DNA of 12,186 nt, taken from the NCBI GenBank assembly GCA_018263655.1, contig JAANWY010000399.1:1-12186 (forward strand), in the 5' to 3' direction. Each line of letters begins with the position of its first letter. Within the stretch, counting starts at the first letter, position 1. Source of the stretch: Anaerolineales bacterium (GTDB lineage: Bacteria; Chloroflexota; Anaerolineae; Epilineales; JAANWY01). The translations under genes and the position numbers were made by a program. The notes beneath the pieces were generated by a model. The model was not told the DNA's origin, ran no database searches, and was given only the letters and a program-made list of their open reading frames with translations. This document shows positions 5,210 through 12,186 of this stretch, one piece after another.

Positions 5210-5965
5210 ATGGCAAGTGGCATCTCGATGGAAGGGCGGATAGCGGTCGTGACGGGTGCCGGCGGCGGTATCGGCTCTGCCATCAGTAGGAGGCTGGCCG
5301 CAGCCGGCGCGAAGGTCGTGCTCAACTATCGTCAGAGCGAAGGGGGGACGAAAGCTGTAGCTGAGAGCCTCGCCGGCGATGGCCACATGGTCATCCAGGC
5401 GGATGTTAGCGACAGCGAAGCCCTGACGCGCATGGCCGAGCGGGTGGCCGATCGGTACGGAATGCTCGATCTCCTGGTAAACAACGCCGGCATCACCCGC
5501 CCCGTGCCCCACGACGATCTCGAAGGCTTGACCGACGAGCTGTTCGACAAGATCTTGCAGGTCAACTTGCGGGGCGCATTTGCCTGTATTCGCGCATTCA
5601 AAGAGCTCTTGGCCGACGGTGATGGGGGCATGATCGTCAACATCTCTTCGATTTCCGGTCGGACGGGCATCGGCAGCAACGTCGCTTACTGCGCATCCAA
5701 GGCCGCGCTGGATAACATGACCATCTCTCTCGGGCGGGCGTTGGGACCCGAGATCCGGGTCGTGGCCATGTGGCTGGGCTGGGTGATGGGTGAGTATGCC
5801 AAAAGAGTGGACGCCGAATATCTCCAGGAGCAAATCGACAAGACCCCGCTCGATAGACTGGCCACACCGGAGGATGTGGCAGACGCCGTGCTGGCAGCGG
5901 CGACGACGTTGACCTTCTCCACCGGGTGCATCATTCCGGTGGATGGCGGCCGGCCATTCGTGTGA
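5210..5965 (+). CDS. Short-chain dehydrogenase/reductase (SDR)
   Basis: A 251-residue classical SDR, cytoplasmic, using NAD(P) to oxidise a hydroxyl or hemiacetal. Seen: TGAGGGIG at 15-22 (cofactor loop), NNAG at 91-94, Asn118, catalytic Ser147 in NISSISG, Tyr160 and Lys164 in YCASK, and the C-terminal STGCIIPVDGG. The NYRQS stretch after the second strand (39-43) suggests NADP rather than NAD. Odd: the usual APG-x-V-x-T segment after strand six is replaced by AMWLGWVMGE at 186-195, so the cofactor/substrate loop differs from FabG-type relatives. ATG 5210 has GGAGGGAG just before it (5200-5207); a TTG at 5189 is in frame but overlaps the regulator gene. Next to a lactonase, it is best read as a sugar (or sulfosugar/uronate) 1-dehydrogenase making a lactone; this role is inferred from context. 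Confidence 0.82.
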   Translation: MASGISMEGRIAVVTGAGGGIGSAISRRLAAAGAKVVLNYRQSEGGTKAVAESLAGDGHMVIQADVSDSEALTRMAERVADRYGMLDLLVNNAGITRPVPHDDLEGLTDELFDKILQVNLRGAFACIRAFKELLADGDGGMIVNISSISGRTGIGSNVAYCASKAALDNMTISLGRALGPEIRVVAMWLGWVMGEYAKRVDAEYLQEQIDKTPLDRLATPEDVADAVLAAATTLTFSTGCIIPVDGGRPFV

Positions 5966-5979
5966 GAGAAGAAAAGACC

Positions 5980-6879
5980 ATGCAAGTTGAAGTTCGCGAC
6001 CCACGTCTGCACGAAATCATCGACACGGATGTCGAACTCGAAAAAATAGCCACCGGCTTTGAGTTCACGGAAGGACCAGTGTGGCACCCTGACGGCGAAT
6101 TCCTAATCTTCAGCGACATCGTTGGCGACACGATGTTCCGCTGGAGTGAGGCGGAGGGGGTCAGGGTCTTGCACAAGCCCAGCCACATGGCCAACGGCAA
6201 CACCTTCGATCGGGAGGGCCGGCTCCTCACCTGCGAGCACGCTACCAGTCGCGTGACCCGCACACTTCTGGAGAACGGGGAGGCCGGCGAGGTCGAGGTG
6301 ATGGTCTCTCACTACGCCGGCAAGGAACTGAACAGCCCCAACGACATCGTGGTCAAGAGCGATGGTGGCATCTACTTCACGGATCCAACCTCCGGTCGAA
6401 GCGAGTACTATGGTGTACCGCGCGAACAAGAGCTCTCCTTTCAGGGCGTCTATCGCCTGGATCCTGACACGAAATCGCTCACCCTGCTCGTTGATGACTT
6501 CTCGAGGCCGAACGGGCTGTGTTTCTCGCTGGATGAGGGCCGGCTGTTCGTCAACGACACGGATCGTTTTCACATCCGGGTTTTCGACGTTCAGTCCGAT
6601 GGCACGCTGTCCAATGGCCGGGTGTGGGCGGAGACGGTCGGGGAGAACGCCGGCGTACCTGACGGGATGAAAATCGATCAGCAAGGCAACCTCTACAGTT
6701 GCGGCCCTGGCGGGATCCATCTCTTCGACGCTGCCGGCACATGCCTCGGTGTGATCCAGATGCCTGAGCACACGGCGAATCTCGCCTGGGGCGGCGAAAG
6801 CCTGCGCAGTCTGTACATCACCGCGTCGAGTTCACTATATCGTCTCAGGGTAAGGGTACCAGGGCGACGTGTATTCTGA
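5980..6879 (+). CDS. SMP-30/gluconolactonase-family lactonase
   Basis: A 299-residue six-bladed beta-propeller hydrolase of the SMP-30/gluconolactonase/LRE family, which opens sugar lactones to sugar acids with one divalent metal. Landmarks: FTEGPVWHPDGEFLIFSDI at 29-47 with metal ligand Glu31, NSPNDIVV at 118-125, FSRPNGLCFS at 174-183 with Asn178, and AGVPDGMKID at 224-233 with Asp228; the end SLYRLRVRVPG is typical. ATG 5980 is used because it lies 14 bases after the SDR stop; the frame stays open upstream to 5926 but that overlaps the SDR. Its ribosome site is weak (AGAGAAGAAAAGA), so coupling to the SDR is likely. Paired with the SDR it would convert the oxidised sugar lactone to the aldonate or its analogue. 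Confidence 0.87.
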   Translation: MQVEVRDPRLHEIIDTDVELEKIATGFEFTEGPVWHPDGEFLIFSDIVGDTMFRWSEAEGVRVLHKPSHMANGNTFDREGRLLTCEHATSRVTRTLLENGEAGEVEVMVSHYAGKELNSPNDIVVKSDGGIYFTDPTSGRSEYYGVPREQELSFQGVYRLDPDTKSLTLLVDDFSRPNGLCFSLDEGRLFVNDTDRFHIRVFDVQSDGTLSNGRVWAETVGENAGVPDGMKIDQQGNLYSCGPGGIHLFDAAGTCLGVIQMPEHTANLAWGGESLRSLYITASSSLYRLRVRVPGRRVF

Positions 6880-6910
6880 GCCAGGGAACAGGCACATAGT
6901 TGTTGTTGGG

Positions 6911-6931
6911 AAAGGAGGGCGAATGAGATAG
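6911..6931 (+). promoter_or_regulatory. Strong Shine-Dalgarno before a two-codon ORF
   Basis: AAAGGAGGG at 6911-6919 precedes ATG AGA TAG at 6923-6931. This is a near-ideal ribosome site on an ORF encoding Met-Arg only, in the 133-base gap (6880-7012) between the lactonase and the binding-protein gene. It may be a decayed start or a ribosome-loading site that affects the strongly expressed gene downstream. No clear promoter is seen in the rest of the gap. Confidence 0.3.
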
Positions 6932-7012
6932 CGGCATCCTCGCGACGATCACGATAGCAAAGAGAGTGTCAATAGCGAGCTTCAGTTTCACTGTGGAGAA
7001 AAGGAGACAAGA

Positions 7013-8455
7013 ATGGTGTTCGATAAGAGGATTCTCAGGTTTGGGCTACTGATGGTACTTATCATTGCAGCTTTGTTAGCCATTATAGGATGTGCCGCAC
7101 CGGCACCAGTTCCTCAGGAGTCAACAGGTGCGGGGACTGGCGAGCAGGAGGCCGCCGCAGAGATCTCACCCGAAATGCAAGCCGAGCTGGAGAAGTTTGA
7201 CCTGCAGCCAGGCAAACCATACGAGGGCACGGAGCTCAATTTCCTGATCTGCTGCGCGACGGCAGCTCAGTTCCATGCGCTGGCCGAGAAGAGCAATACC
7301 GAGTTCTACGAACTGACCGGCATCAAGGTCCAGTGGGGGGACGTTCCCTACGGTTCCTTCCAGGAGAAGCTGGTCACGGAAGCCACGTCTGCCTCCGATA
7401 CGTACGACCTCTTCGCTTTCACTGATGCTTGGGGAGCCGGCCTGAAACCCTACATGATACCCATCAGTGACAAGGTTGAGGGGGTGGACCATATTGCCCT
7501 GTCAGACTATCCGGAGGCCTACGTACAGGCCAGTCGAGGCCTGGACGGCGAGCTCTACGGTCTCCCCCTCCGCGGTCACCCCTTCATGTTCTTCTATCGG
7601 GAAGATGTCTTTGAAGATCTGGGACTCGAAGTCCCGACTACGTGGGCTGAGATGGAGGAAGCGGCTGAGGTGATCAAGGCGGAGACAGACATGTATCCGC
7701 TTTCCGTGTACTACGGGATCAACGCCGGCCAGAATACGTTCTGGTGGGAGGCGCTCCTGTGGAGCAACGGCGGCGATCTGTTCGACGAGAACTGGAAGCC
7801 CATCTTCAACAACGAAGCCGGCGTCGAGGCCACCGAACGTTACATCAGCTGGCTGGAGAAGGAATACACCTCGCCCGGCTCTGTGAGCTTCAACGAGCAA
7901 GAGGGCAACGAAGAGTTCATCCAAGGCCGCGCTGCGATGTTCATGGGCTGGTGGTGGATGTACAGCCGCATGACGGACTGCGAGCGGGGTGCCGAGGGCG
8001 TGTGTGAGAATACGGGCTTTGCCACAGCTCCCAGTTGGGAAGGCAAAGGCCAACCTCGCACCTACGGCCACGTTTGGCCTATGGGCATCAACGAGTTCTC
8101 CAACAACAAGGAGGCTGCCTGGGAGTATATGAAGTGGATTCACTCCGCTGAAGTCCAGAAAGAAATCGTCATGGACAAGAGCGCACCGGAGGTCAGCACC
8201 AACGTTGCAACGCGGATCTCGGTTCTGAACGATCCTGAGGTCAACGAAGTCAACAACGGACTGCCCAAGGTTGGTGGAGAGATCCTAGAAGAGGCTCGCA
8301 CAAACCCCATCATCCCTGAGTGGCTTGAGATCCTGGGTATCCTGGAGGTTGGCATCAACGACATGGCCACTGGCGCCGAAATCCAGCCGACGCTGGACCA
8401 AATGGCCGCGGACGTTGAGGAAATCATGGAACGTGGAGGCTACTACGACAAGTAG
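7013..8455 (+). CDS. ABC sugar transporter substrate-binding lipoprotein (CUT1)
   Basis: A 480-residue extracellular solute-binding protein, family 1. Residues 1-26 are a lipoprotein signal peptide (KR, then a hydrophobic core) ending in the lipobox IIGC with Cys27 as the lipidated residue. A flexible linker of about 25 residues rich in Ala, Pro, Glu and Gly follows, then the two-lobe binding domain: TGIKVQWGDVPYGSFQEKL, DLFAFTDAW, GELYGLPLRGHPFMFFYR, FIQGRAAMFMGWWWMYSRM and YGHVWPMGI. Four further cysteines, Cys80-Cys81 and Cys323/Cys331, are present outside the membrane and could form disulfides. ATG 7013 has AAGGAG at 7001-7006. It delivers substrate to the permeases encoded next. WWWM and other aromatics fit a sugar ring, but the exact ligand is unknown. 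Confidence 0.92.
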   Translation: MVFDKRILRFGLLMVLIIAALLAIIGCAAPAPVPQESTGAGTGEQEAAAEISPEMQAELEKFDLQPGKPYEGTELNFLICCATAAQFHALAEKSNTEFYELTGIKVQWGDVPYGSFQEKLVTEATSASDTYDLFAFTDAWGAGLKPYMIPISDKVEGVDHIALSDYPEAYVQASRGLDGELYGLPLRGHPFMFFYREDVFEDLGLEVPTTWAEMEEAAEVIKAETDMYPLSVYYGINAGQNTFWWEALLWSNGGDLFDENWKPIFNNEAGVEATERYISWLEKEYTSPGSVSFNEQEGNEEFIQGRAAMFMGWWWMYSRMTDCERGAEGVCENTGFATAPSWEGKGQPRTYGHVWPMGINEFSNNKEAAWEYMKWIHSAEVQKEIVMDKSAPEVSTNVATRISVLNDPEVNEVNNGLPKVGGEILEEARTNPIIPEWLEILGILEVGINDMATGAEIQPTLDQMAADVEEIMERGGYYDK

Positions 8456-8468
8456 CCAGGTGTCTGCC

Positions 8469-8497
8469 GGCGGGAGCCCCTCCAAGGGGCTCCCGCC
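8469..8497 (+). promoter_or_regulatory. Perfect GC-rich hairpin after the binding-protein gene
   Basis: GGCGGGAGCCCC (8469-8480), loop TCCAA, GGGGCTCCCGCC (8486-8497): 12 unbroken base pairs, 14 bases after the stop codon. It is followed by TGGTTTG rather than a T-run, so full termination is unlikely. In ABC importer operons such hairpins often protect the binding-protein mRNA 3' end or cause partial read-through, giving more binding protein than permease. That use here is inferred. Confidence 0.6.
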
Positions 8498-8583
8498 TGG
8501 TTTGAATCGAGCGGGTTGCCTTTGCTTCCAGAAAGAGGAAGGCATCGAACCCCAAACCCGTACTAACGTCTTGGAGGTTTAGC

Positions 8584-9456
8584 ATGCGCGGCAAGTATAC
8601 GAAATTCGTTCTACTCACTCCAGCTCTGTTAGTCGTTCTTGTGATCACCGCCTACCCACTGATTAACACGTTCACCCTTAGCCTCCGTGAGTGGAGACTA
8701 GATCGATCACCGACACCGGGCGACTTCGTGGGGCTCGACAACTACGTTCGAGCGTTTGGTGATCGTTTCTTCTGGAACAGCGTTCAGGTGACCATCACGT
8801 TCACCATCATATCAGTCGTCATGTCGGTGGTCATTGGTCTGGCGATGGCCCTCATCTTGCAGAAGCCGAGCAAGTTGAACACTCTTGTCAAGACCACGCT
8901 GATCTTCCCGTTTGCGGTGAGTCCTGCGCTGAAGGGGTTCTCGTGGCGCTTCATGCTGAATCCTTCCTGGGGCATCTACGATACCATGATGGACGCGGTG
9001 TTCCCTTTCGCATCCGATGTGGTCTGGTTGGCACATCCCTTTTGGGCGCAGTTCTGGCTGGCCGTCTCCGAGGTATGGGGATGGGCGCCTCTGATTGCCC
9101 TCATGTTCATTGGTGCCTTGGGCTCGATCTCCCCAGATATTTTTGAATCGGCTAAGGTCGAGGGGGCGAACAACTATCAGTTGTTTCGACACGTGACGCT
9201 GCCTCTGCTGCGACCGGTGATTGTGATCATCACGCTCTTGAAGACGATTTTCTCGCTCAAGATGTTTGACCAAGTGGTGACCATGACGGGAGGCGGGCCT
9301 GGTAGAGCGACGCAGACGCTGAATTACTTCGTCTACTTGCAGGGCTTCCGCTACATCGATATGGGGTATGCTAGCGCGCTGGCGTATCTGCTCATCGTGG
9401 CGTTGACAATCTTCGCGATCTTCTACGTCCGAGCGTTGTCCGGGGAAGGTATCTGA
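8584..9456 (+). CDS. ABC sugar transporter permease, MalF-type (CUT1)
   Basis: A 290-residue inner-membrane permease with six predicted transmembrane segments, the first at about 8-30 (VLLTPALLVVLVITAYPL) and the last at about 264-283. The cytoplasmic EAA loop that docks the ATPase is at 188-211 (ESAKVEGANNYQLFRHVTLPLLRP). The TGGGPGRATQTLNYFVYLQGF stretch at 235-255 is a hallmark of MalF/UgpA-type permeases. ATG 8584 has GGAGG at 8573-8577. It pairs with the permease that starts three bases after its stop. No ATP-binding subunit is encoded in the window; CUT1 systems often share one MsmK/MalK-type ATPase encoded elsewhere. Confidence 0.92.
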   Translation: MRGKYTKFVLLTPALLVVLVITAYPLINTFTLSLREWRLDRSPTPGDFVGLDNYVRAFGDRFFWNSVQVTITFTIISVVMSVVIGLAMALILQKPSKLNTLVKTTLIFPFAVSPALKGFSWRFMLNPSWGIYDTMMDAVFPFASDVVWLAHPFWAQFWLAVSEVWGWAPLIALMFIGALGSISPDIFESAKVEGANNYQLFRHVTLPLLRPVIVIITLLKTIFSLKMFDQVVTMTGGGPGRATQTLNYFVYLQGFRYIDMGYASALAYLLIVALTIFAIFYVRALSGEGI

Positions 9457-9459
9457 GCG

Positions 9460-10290
9460 ATGAAACACAAAGTGATGAAACGAGTCGGTTGGGCCTTTGA
9501 GAAGCTTGCAGCTCTTGCGGCACTGTTCTTTATTCTGTTTCCCATTTTCTGGCTCGTGCTGACAGCCTTTAAGCCGGAGAAATATGTCTATAGTAACGCA
9601 TTCATCTTTCCGCCGGTCTTGGACAACTTCAACGCTATCTTTTCAGGGAACCCGTTGGACTTCCGGCCGAACTTTGCCAATAGTCTTATCATCTCTTCAG
9701 GTACAGTCTTGATTGCCGTTCCGTTGGCGGTTATGGCGTCCTATGTCCTTTCGCGATACGCGTTCAAAGGAAGCACGCCAATTCTGATCTGGGTTCTGTC
9801 TACTCAGTTCTTGCCGCCAGTGGTCGTCGTCATCCCGTTCTTCGTCTTGTTCCGCCGGCTCGGACTGCTGGATACTCACATTTCCCTCATCATCATTGAT
9901 TTGTCCATTACGCTGCCCTATGCACTGTGGATGATCAAGGGGTTCGTTGATACGTTGCCGATAGAGGTCGAGGAGGCAGCTATGGTTGATGGTTGCAGTG
10001 AATTCCAGGTGCTGCGCCATATCACTGTCCCTCTCATCATGCCCGGGGTGATCACGACTGCCGTGTTCGCTTTTATCATCTCCTGGAATGAATTCCTGTA
10101 TGCCCTCGTGCTGACTAGCGAGGAGGCAACGACGATGACGGTTGCGTTGCTCTCAACCCTGACACATAGAGGTGTTCAGTGGGAGTGGATGTCGGCTGCC
10201 GGCATGCTGGTGATGATTCCGGTGTTCATACTCTCCATGACGATTCGGAGACACTTCGTGCAGGGACTGACAATGGGTGCGGTCAAGTAA
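9460..10290 (+). CDS. ABC sugar transporter permease, MalG-type (CUT1)
   Basis: A 276-residue second permease subunit with about six membrane segments, including LAALFFILFPIFWLVLTAF at 19-37. MalG-type landmarks are NSLIISSGTVLIAVPLAVMASYVLSRY at about 74-100, the EAA loop EEAAMVDGCSEFQVLRHITVPLIMPG at 171-196 and SWNEFLYALVLT at 208-219. ATG 9460 lies three bases after the stop of the partner permease, with a GGGGAAGG ribosome site inside the end of that gene, so the two are translationally coupled and made in equal amounts. Together with the lipoprotein they import the pathway substrate. Confidence 0.92.
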   Translation: MKHKVMKRVGWAFEKLAALAALFFILFPIFWLVLTAFKPEKYVYSNAFIFPPVLDNFNAIFSGNPLDFRPNFANSLIISSGTVLIAVPLAVMASYVLSRYAFKGSTPILIWVLSTQFLPPVVVVIPFFVLFRRLGLLDTHISLIIIDLSITLPYALWMIKGFVDTLPIEVEEAAMVDGCSEFQVLRHITVPLIMPGVITTAVFAFIISWNEFLYALVLTSEEATTMTVALLSTLTHRGVQWEWMSAAGMLVMIPVFILSMTIRRHFVQGLTMGAVK

Positions 10291-10311
10291 AGCTGGAAGA
10301 AGGAAGAATGT

Positions 10312-11382
10312 ATGGCTAAGAAACTGATCCTAGTGGATTCTCGAACGCTACAAGCTTTCGTGACCGAGCTGTTCGAGAAGGCCGGCATGAGCTCCGAAGA
10401 CGCCGCCTTCCATGCCCACGCGCTGGTGCAAACGAACCTGTGGGGCGTCGATTCCCACGGCGTCCTGCGCCTGCCGATCTACATCCAGCGGCTGCGATCA
10501 GGAGCGCTTAATCCGCAGCCCCAAGTCCGCAAGCTCAGAGGCTCTGGCGCGCTGGAGGTCTTACACGGCGATGATGGCCCCGGGTTTATCGTGGGGCGCG
10601 AAGCGATGCAGCGGGCCATTGAGCTTGCCGAGGGGTTCAACATCGGCGTCGTGGGCGTGATTCGCAGCAACCACTTCGGCGCGGCGGCTCTCTACGCACG
10701 AATGGCTGTGGAGCGAGGCATGATGGGCATCGCTATGACGAACGTGATTCCCAACATGGTTGCGCCAGGCGGCAGCCGGCCCATTACCGGCAACAACCCC
10801 ATCGCGGTGGCTGTCCCGACCTTCGGCGAGTTCCCCTTCGTGCTGGACATTTCGCTGTCCAACGTGGCCGGCGGTAAGCTGCTGCTGGCCAGCAAAAAGG
10901 GCGAGAAGATCCCCCTGGATTGGGCCACCGATCGCGAGGGGCGTCCGACGGATGATCCGGATGAGGGGTTTGCCGGCTTCCTCTTGCCCGTAGGTGGTCA
11001 CAAAGGCCTGGGTCTGTCCTATGTCGTAGATATCCTCTGCGGCGTCATCACCGGCGGTGTCTTCCAACACGAGCTCAAGAGCATGTACAAACACTCCGAT
11101 GATCCGAGCCTGACCGGCCATTTCATGATTGCGCTCAATCCGTTGGCCATTATGAGCCGTGAAGAACTGGATTCAAGGATGACGTCTTTCTATGAAACGA
11201 TCAAGTCCTCGCCAATGTGGGATGAATCGGAAGAGATGTTACTGCCGGGCGAGCTCGAACACCGCACAGCGCAGGAGCGCAAAGAGAACGGCATTCCTCT
11301 GCCATCTGAACTCTACACTGAATTGAGAGAACTGGGTGATGAACTGGGGGTGACGAGTCGTCTCAATAAGCTGAATGCCTAG
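10312..11382 (+). CDS. Ldh2/YlbC-family NAD(P)-dependent 2-hydroxyacid (malate/L-lactate-type) dehydrogenase
   Basis: A 356-residue member of the Ldh2 family (pfam02615), structurally unrelated to classical lactate dehydrogenase. Seen: GVDSHGVLRLPIY at 45-57 with the catalytic-region His49 and Arg53, IRSNHFGAAALYA at 117-129 with His121, ITGNNPIAVAVPT at 158-170, VLDISLSNVAGGK at 177-189 and PVGGHKGLGLSYVVDIL at 226-242. The family includes malate, ureidoglycolate, 2,3-diketo-L-gulonate and (R)-sulfolactate dehydrogenases, and so interconverts 2-hydroxy and 2-keto acids in the cytoplasm. ATG 10312 follows AAGGAAG; the gap from the permease is 21 bases. In this operon it could oxidise the C3 acid left after aldol cleavage, or reduce a keto acid upstream of it. 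Substrate assignment is open. Confidence 0.87.
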   Translation: MAKKLILVDSRTLQAFVTELFEKAGMSSEDAAFHAHALVQTNLWGVDSHGVLRLPIYIQRLRSGALNPQPQVRKLRGSGALEVLHGDDGPGFIVGREAMQRAIELAEGFNIGVVGVIRSNHFGAAALYARMAVERGMMGIAMTNVIPNMVAPGGSRPITGNNPIAVAVPTFGEFPFVLDISLSNVAGGKLLLASKKGEKIPLDWATDREGRPTDDPDEGFAGFLLPVGGHKGLGLSYVVDILCGVITGGVFQHELKSMYKHSDDPSLTGHFMIALNPLAIMSREELDSRMTSFYETIKSSPMWDESEEMLLPGELEHRTAQERKENGIPLPSELYTELRELGDELGVTSRLNKLNA

Positions 11383-11406
11383 TCCAGCACGCCGCCCACC
11401 GAATTC

Positions 11407-11443
11407 ATTCGTTGTGAAGGCATCCTAAAATTCGCTGTGAAGG
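11407..11443 (+). repeat. Direct repeat in the gap before the amidohydrolase gene
   Basis: ATTCGTTGTGAAGG (11407-11420) and ATTCGCTGTGAAGG (11430-11443) agree at 13 of 14 positions and are 23 bases apart, close to two turns of the helix. They lie in the 107-base gap between the Ldh2-family gene and the next start. A same-face tandem binding site or a chance duplication are both possible; no promoter with good -35 and -10 boxes is evident beside it. Confidence 0.4.
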
Positions 11444-11489
11444 ACACTCCAAGAAACCAACATATATCCAACAAGAAAGGAGACATAAC

Positions 11490-12186
11490 ATGTCAGAAGA
11501 AGGAAAAGCCTATTGGTGGCACGAGATGACGGCCGATGAGGTCGTGGAGCATGCCAAACAGGACGACATCGCCATCCTGCCACTGGGCGCTATCGAGCAG
11601 CACGGACCCCATTGCCCCAACGGAGACGATTCTTTCAACGCCATCGGCATGGCGGAGCTGGTCTCCAAGAAGACGGGCGTGATGGTCCTGCCGTGCCCCA
11701 TGTACGGCTCGCACCCCTATCACCACTGGGGCATGCCGGGCAATATTCCGCTGCGGTATGAAACCCACATCGCCATGGTGGAAGACATCGTCAAGGGCGC
11801 CTCGGTGTCCGGCTTCAACAAGTTCATCTTGCTCTCGGCGCATGGGCAAGTGTCCTCGACGATCGTGGCCGTGCACAAGCTGGGCATCGACGGTTACTTT
11901 GTATTGTCGCTGCACTGGTACGATTTCCTGCGCGACAACCAAGATGTGCTAGAGACCGGGATGTGGCACGCGGACGAAGCCGAAACTTCCGTCGCGCTAT
12001 ATCTGTTCCCCGAGCTGGTGGATATGAGCAAGGCTACTACCGGCGGCGGCGAGCCCCTGGTCGACCGCAAATTCATCATCGGGCCCGGCATGCCGGCCAA
12101 GCCAGGCATGATGTATCATTTCGAGGGCACCTTCGCCCGGCCCGAGTACAAGGACTTGGAGACCGGCGTTATCGGCGATGCCACGC
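11490..12186 (+). CDS. Creatininase-family amidohydrolase, partial (3' end cut by window)
   Basis: The 232 visible residues belong to the creatininase/creatinine amidohydrolase fold, two-metal hydrolases. GAIEQHGPHCPNGDDSF at 33-49 carries the metal ligands Glu36, His38 and Asp47 (families usually read EQHGPHLPLGTD). LLSAHGQVSS at 114-123 holds His118 where relatives have N-G-H-x-x-N; Gln120 stands at the creatininase Glu122 position, so true creatininase is unlikely. WHADEAETSVALYLFPELVDM at 159-179 and TGVIGD at 225-230 are family hallmarks. Start ATG 11490 has AAAGGAG eight to thirteen bases upstream. The fold also includes the 3-dehydro-scyllo-inosose (ring-opening) hydrolase of Thermotoga inositol catabolism, so a C-C or lactam/lactone hydrolysis on a sugar-derived ring fits this operon. 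About 20-40 residues of the C-terminus are probably missing. Confidence 0.85.
   Translation, partial: MSEEGKAYWWHEMTADEVVEHAKQDDIAILPLGAIEQHGPHCPNGDDSFNAIGMAELVSKKTGVMVLPCPMYGSHPYHHWGMPGNIPLRYETHIAMVEDIVKGASVSGFNKFILLSAHGQVSSTIVAVHKLGIDGYFVLSLHWYDFLRDNQDVLETGMWHADEAETSVALYLFPELVDMSKATTGGGEPLVDRKFIIGPGMPAKPGMMYHFEGTFARPEYKDLETGVIGDAT

Noticed and set aside
5081..6004. Long minus-strand frames opposite the SDR and other operon genes
   Set aside because: They are antisense shadows of genes with clear family motifs and carry no recognisable domains.
7729..7744. Palindrome CCAGAA-TACG-TTCTGG as a third operator
   Set aside because: It lies within the binding-protein coding sequence, lacks the GCATACG half-site, and has no promoter next to it; probably chance.

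Overview
The window reads as a bacterial chromosome fragment, most likely from a Chloroflexota (Anaerolineae or Caldilineae-like) genome or metagenomic bin. This is inferred from moderately high GC, Shine-Dalgarno starts, a solute-binding lipoprotein with an Ala/Pro-rich linker, a TumE-like (DUF6516) gene pair, and intergenic DNA full of short palindromic and CGGAT-type repeats. No rRNA, tRNA, CRISPR array or transposase is seen.

Left part (1-1522) is an accessory junction. A 3' remnant of a sugar-phosphate transferase runs off the left edge on the minus strand. It is followed on the plus strand by a compact pair, a coiled-coil protein and a TumE-like protein, joined by a TGATG overlap and driven by a good sigma70-type promoter. 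About 575 bases without a credible gene then hold CGGAT-rich repeats and three hairpins that share the core ATTTG(G/C)CAAAT or a shortened form of it.

Middle (1523-1987) is the control region. Two near-consensus promoters fire away from each other (TTGACA-17-TATAAT leftward, TTGACA-17-TATACT rightward). Each has the same 27-base near-palindromic operator starting one base after its -10 box. The rightward one precedes a leader of about 200 nt and then the operon; the leftward one has no recognisable gene in front of it.

Right part (1988-12186) is one long co-directional catabolic operon: HpcH/HpaI aldolase, a catabolic HisD-family dehydrogenase of the HpsN type, a LacI-family regulator, an SDR dehydrogenase, an SMP-30/gluconolactonase-type lactonase, a CUT1 ABC importer (lipoprotein binding protein plus two permeases, no ATPase), an Ldh2/YlbC-family 2-hydroxyacid dehydrogenase, and a creatininase-fold amidohydrolase cut by the window end.

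Inferred working model: the ABC system imports a sugar or sugar derivative, the SDR oxidises it to a lactone, the lactonase opens this to the acid, a dehydratase outside the window makes the 2-keto-3-deoxy acid, and the HpcH/HpaI aldolase splits it into pyruvate and an aldehyde. The HpsN-like and Ldh2 enzymes would then oxidise the C3 product. This gene set fits a non-phosphorylative Entner-Doudoroff route. A sulfosugar (sulfoquinovose-like), a uronate or a deoxysugar could all be the substrate, and sequence alone does not decide. The LacI protein probably represses through the 27-base operators.
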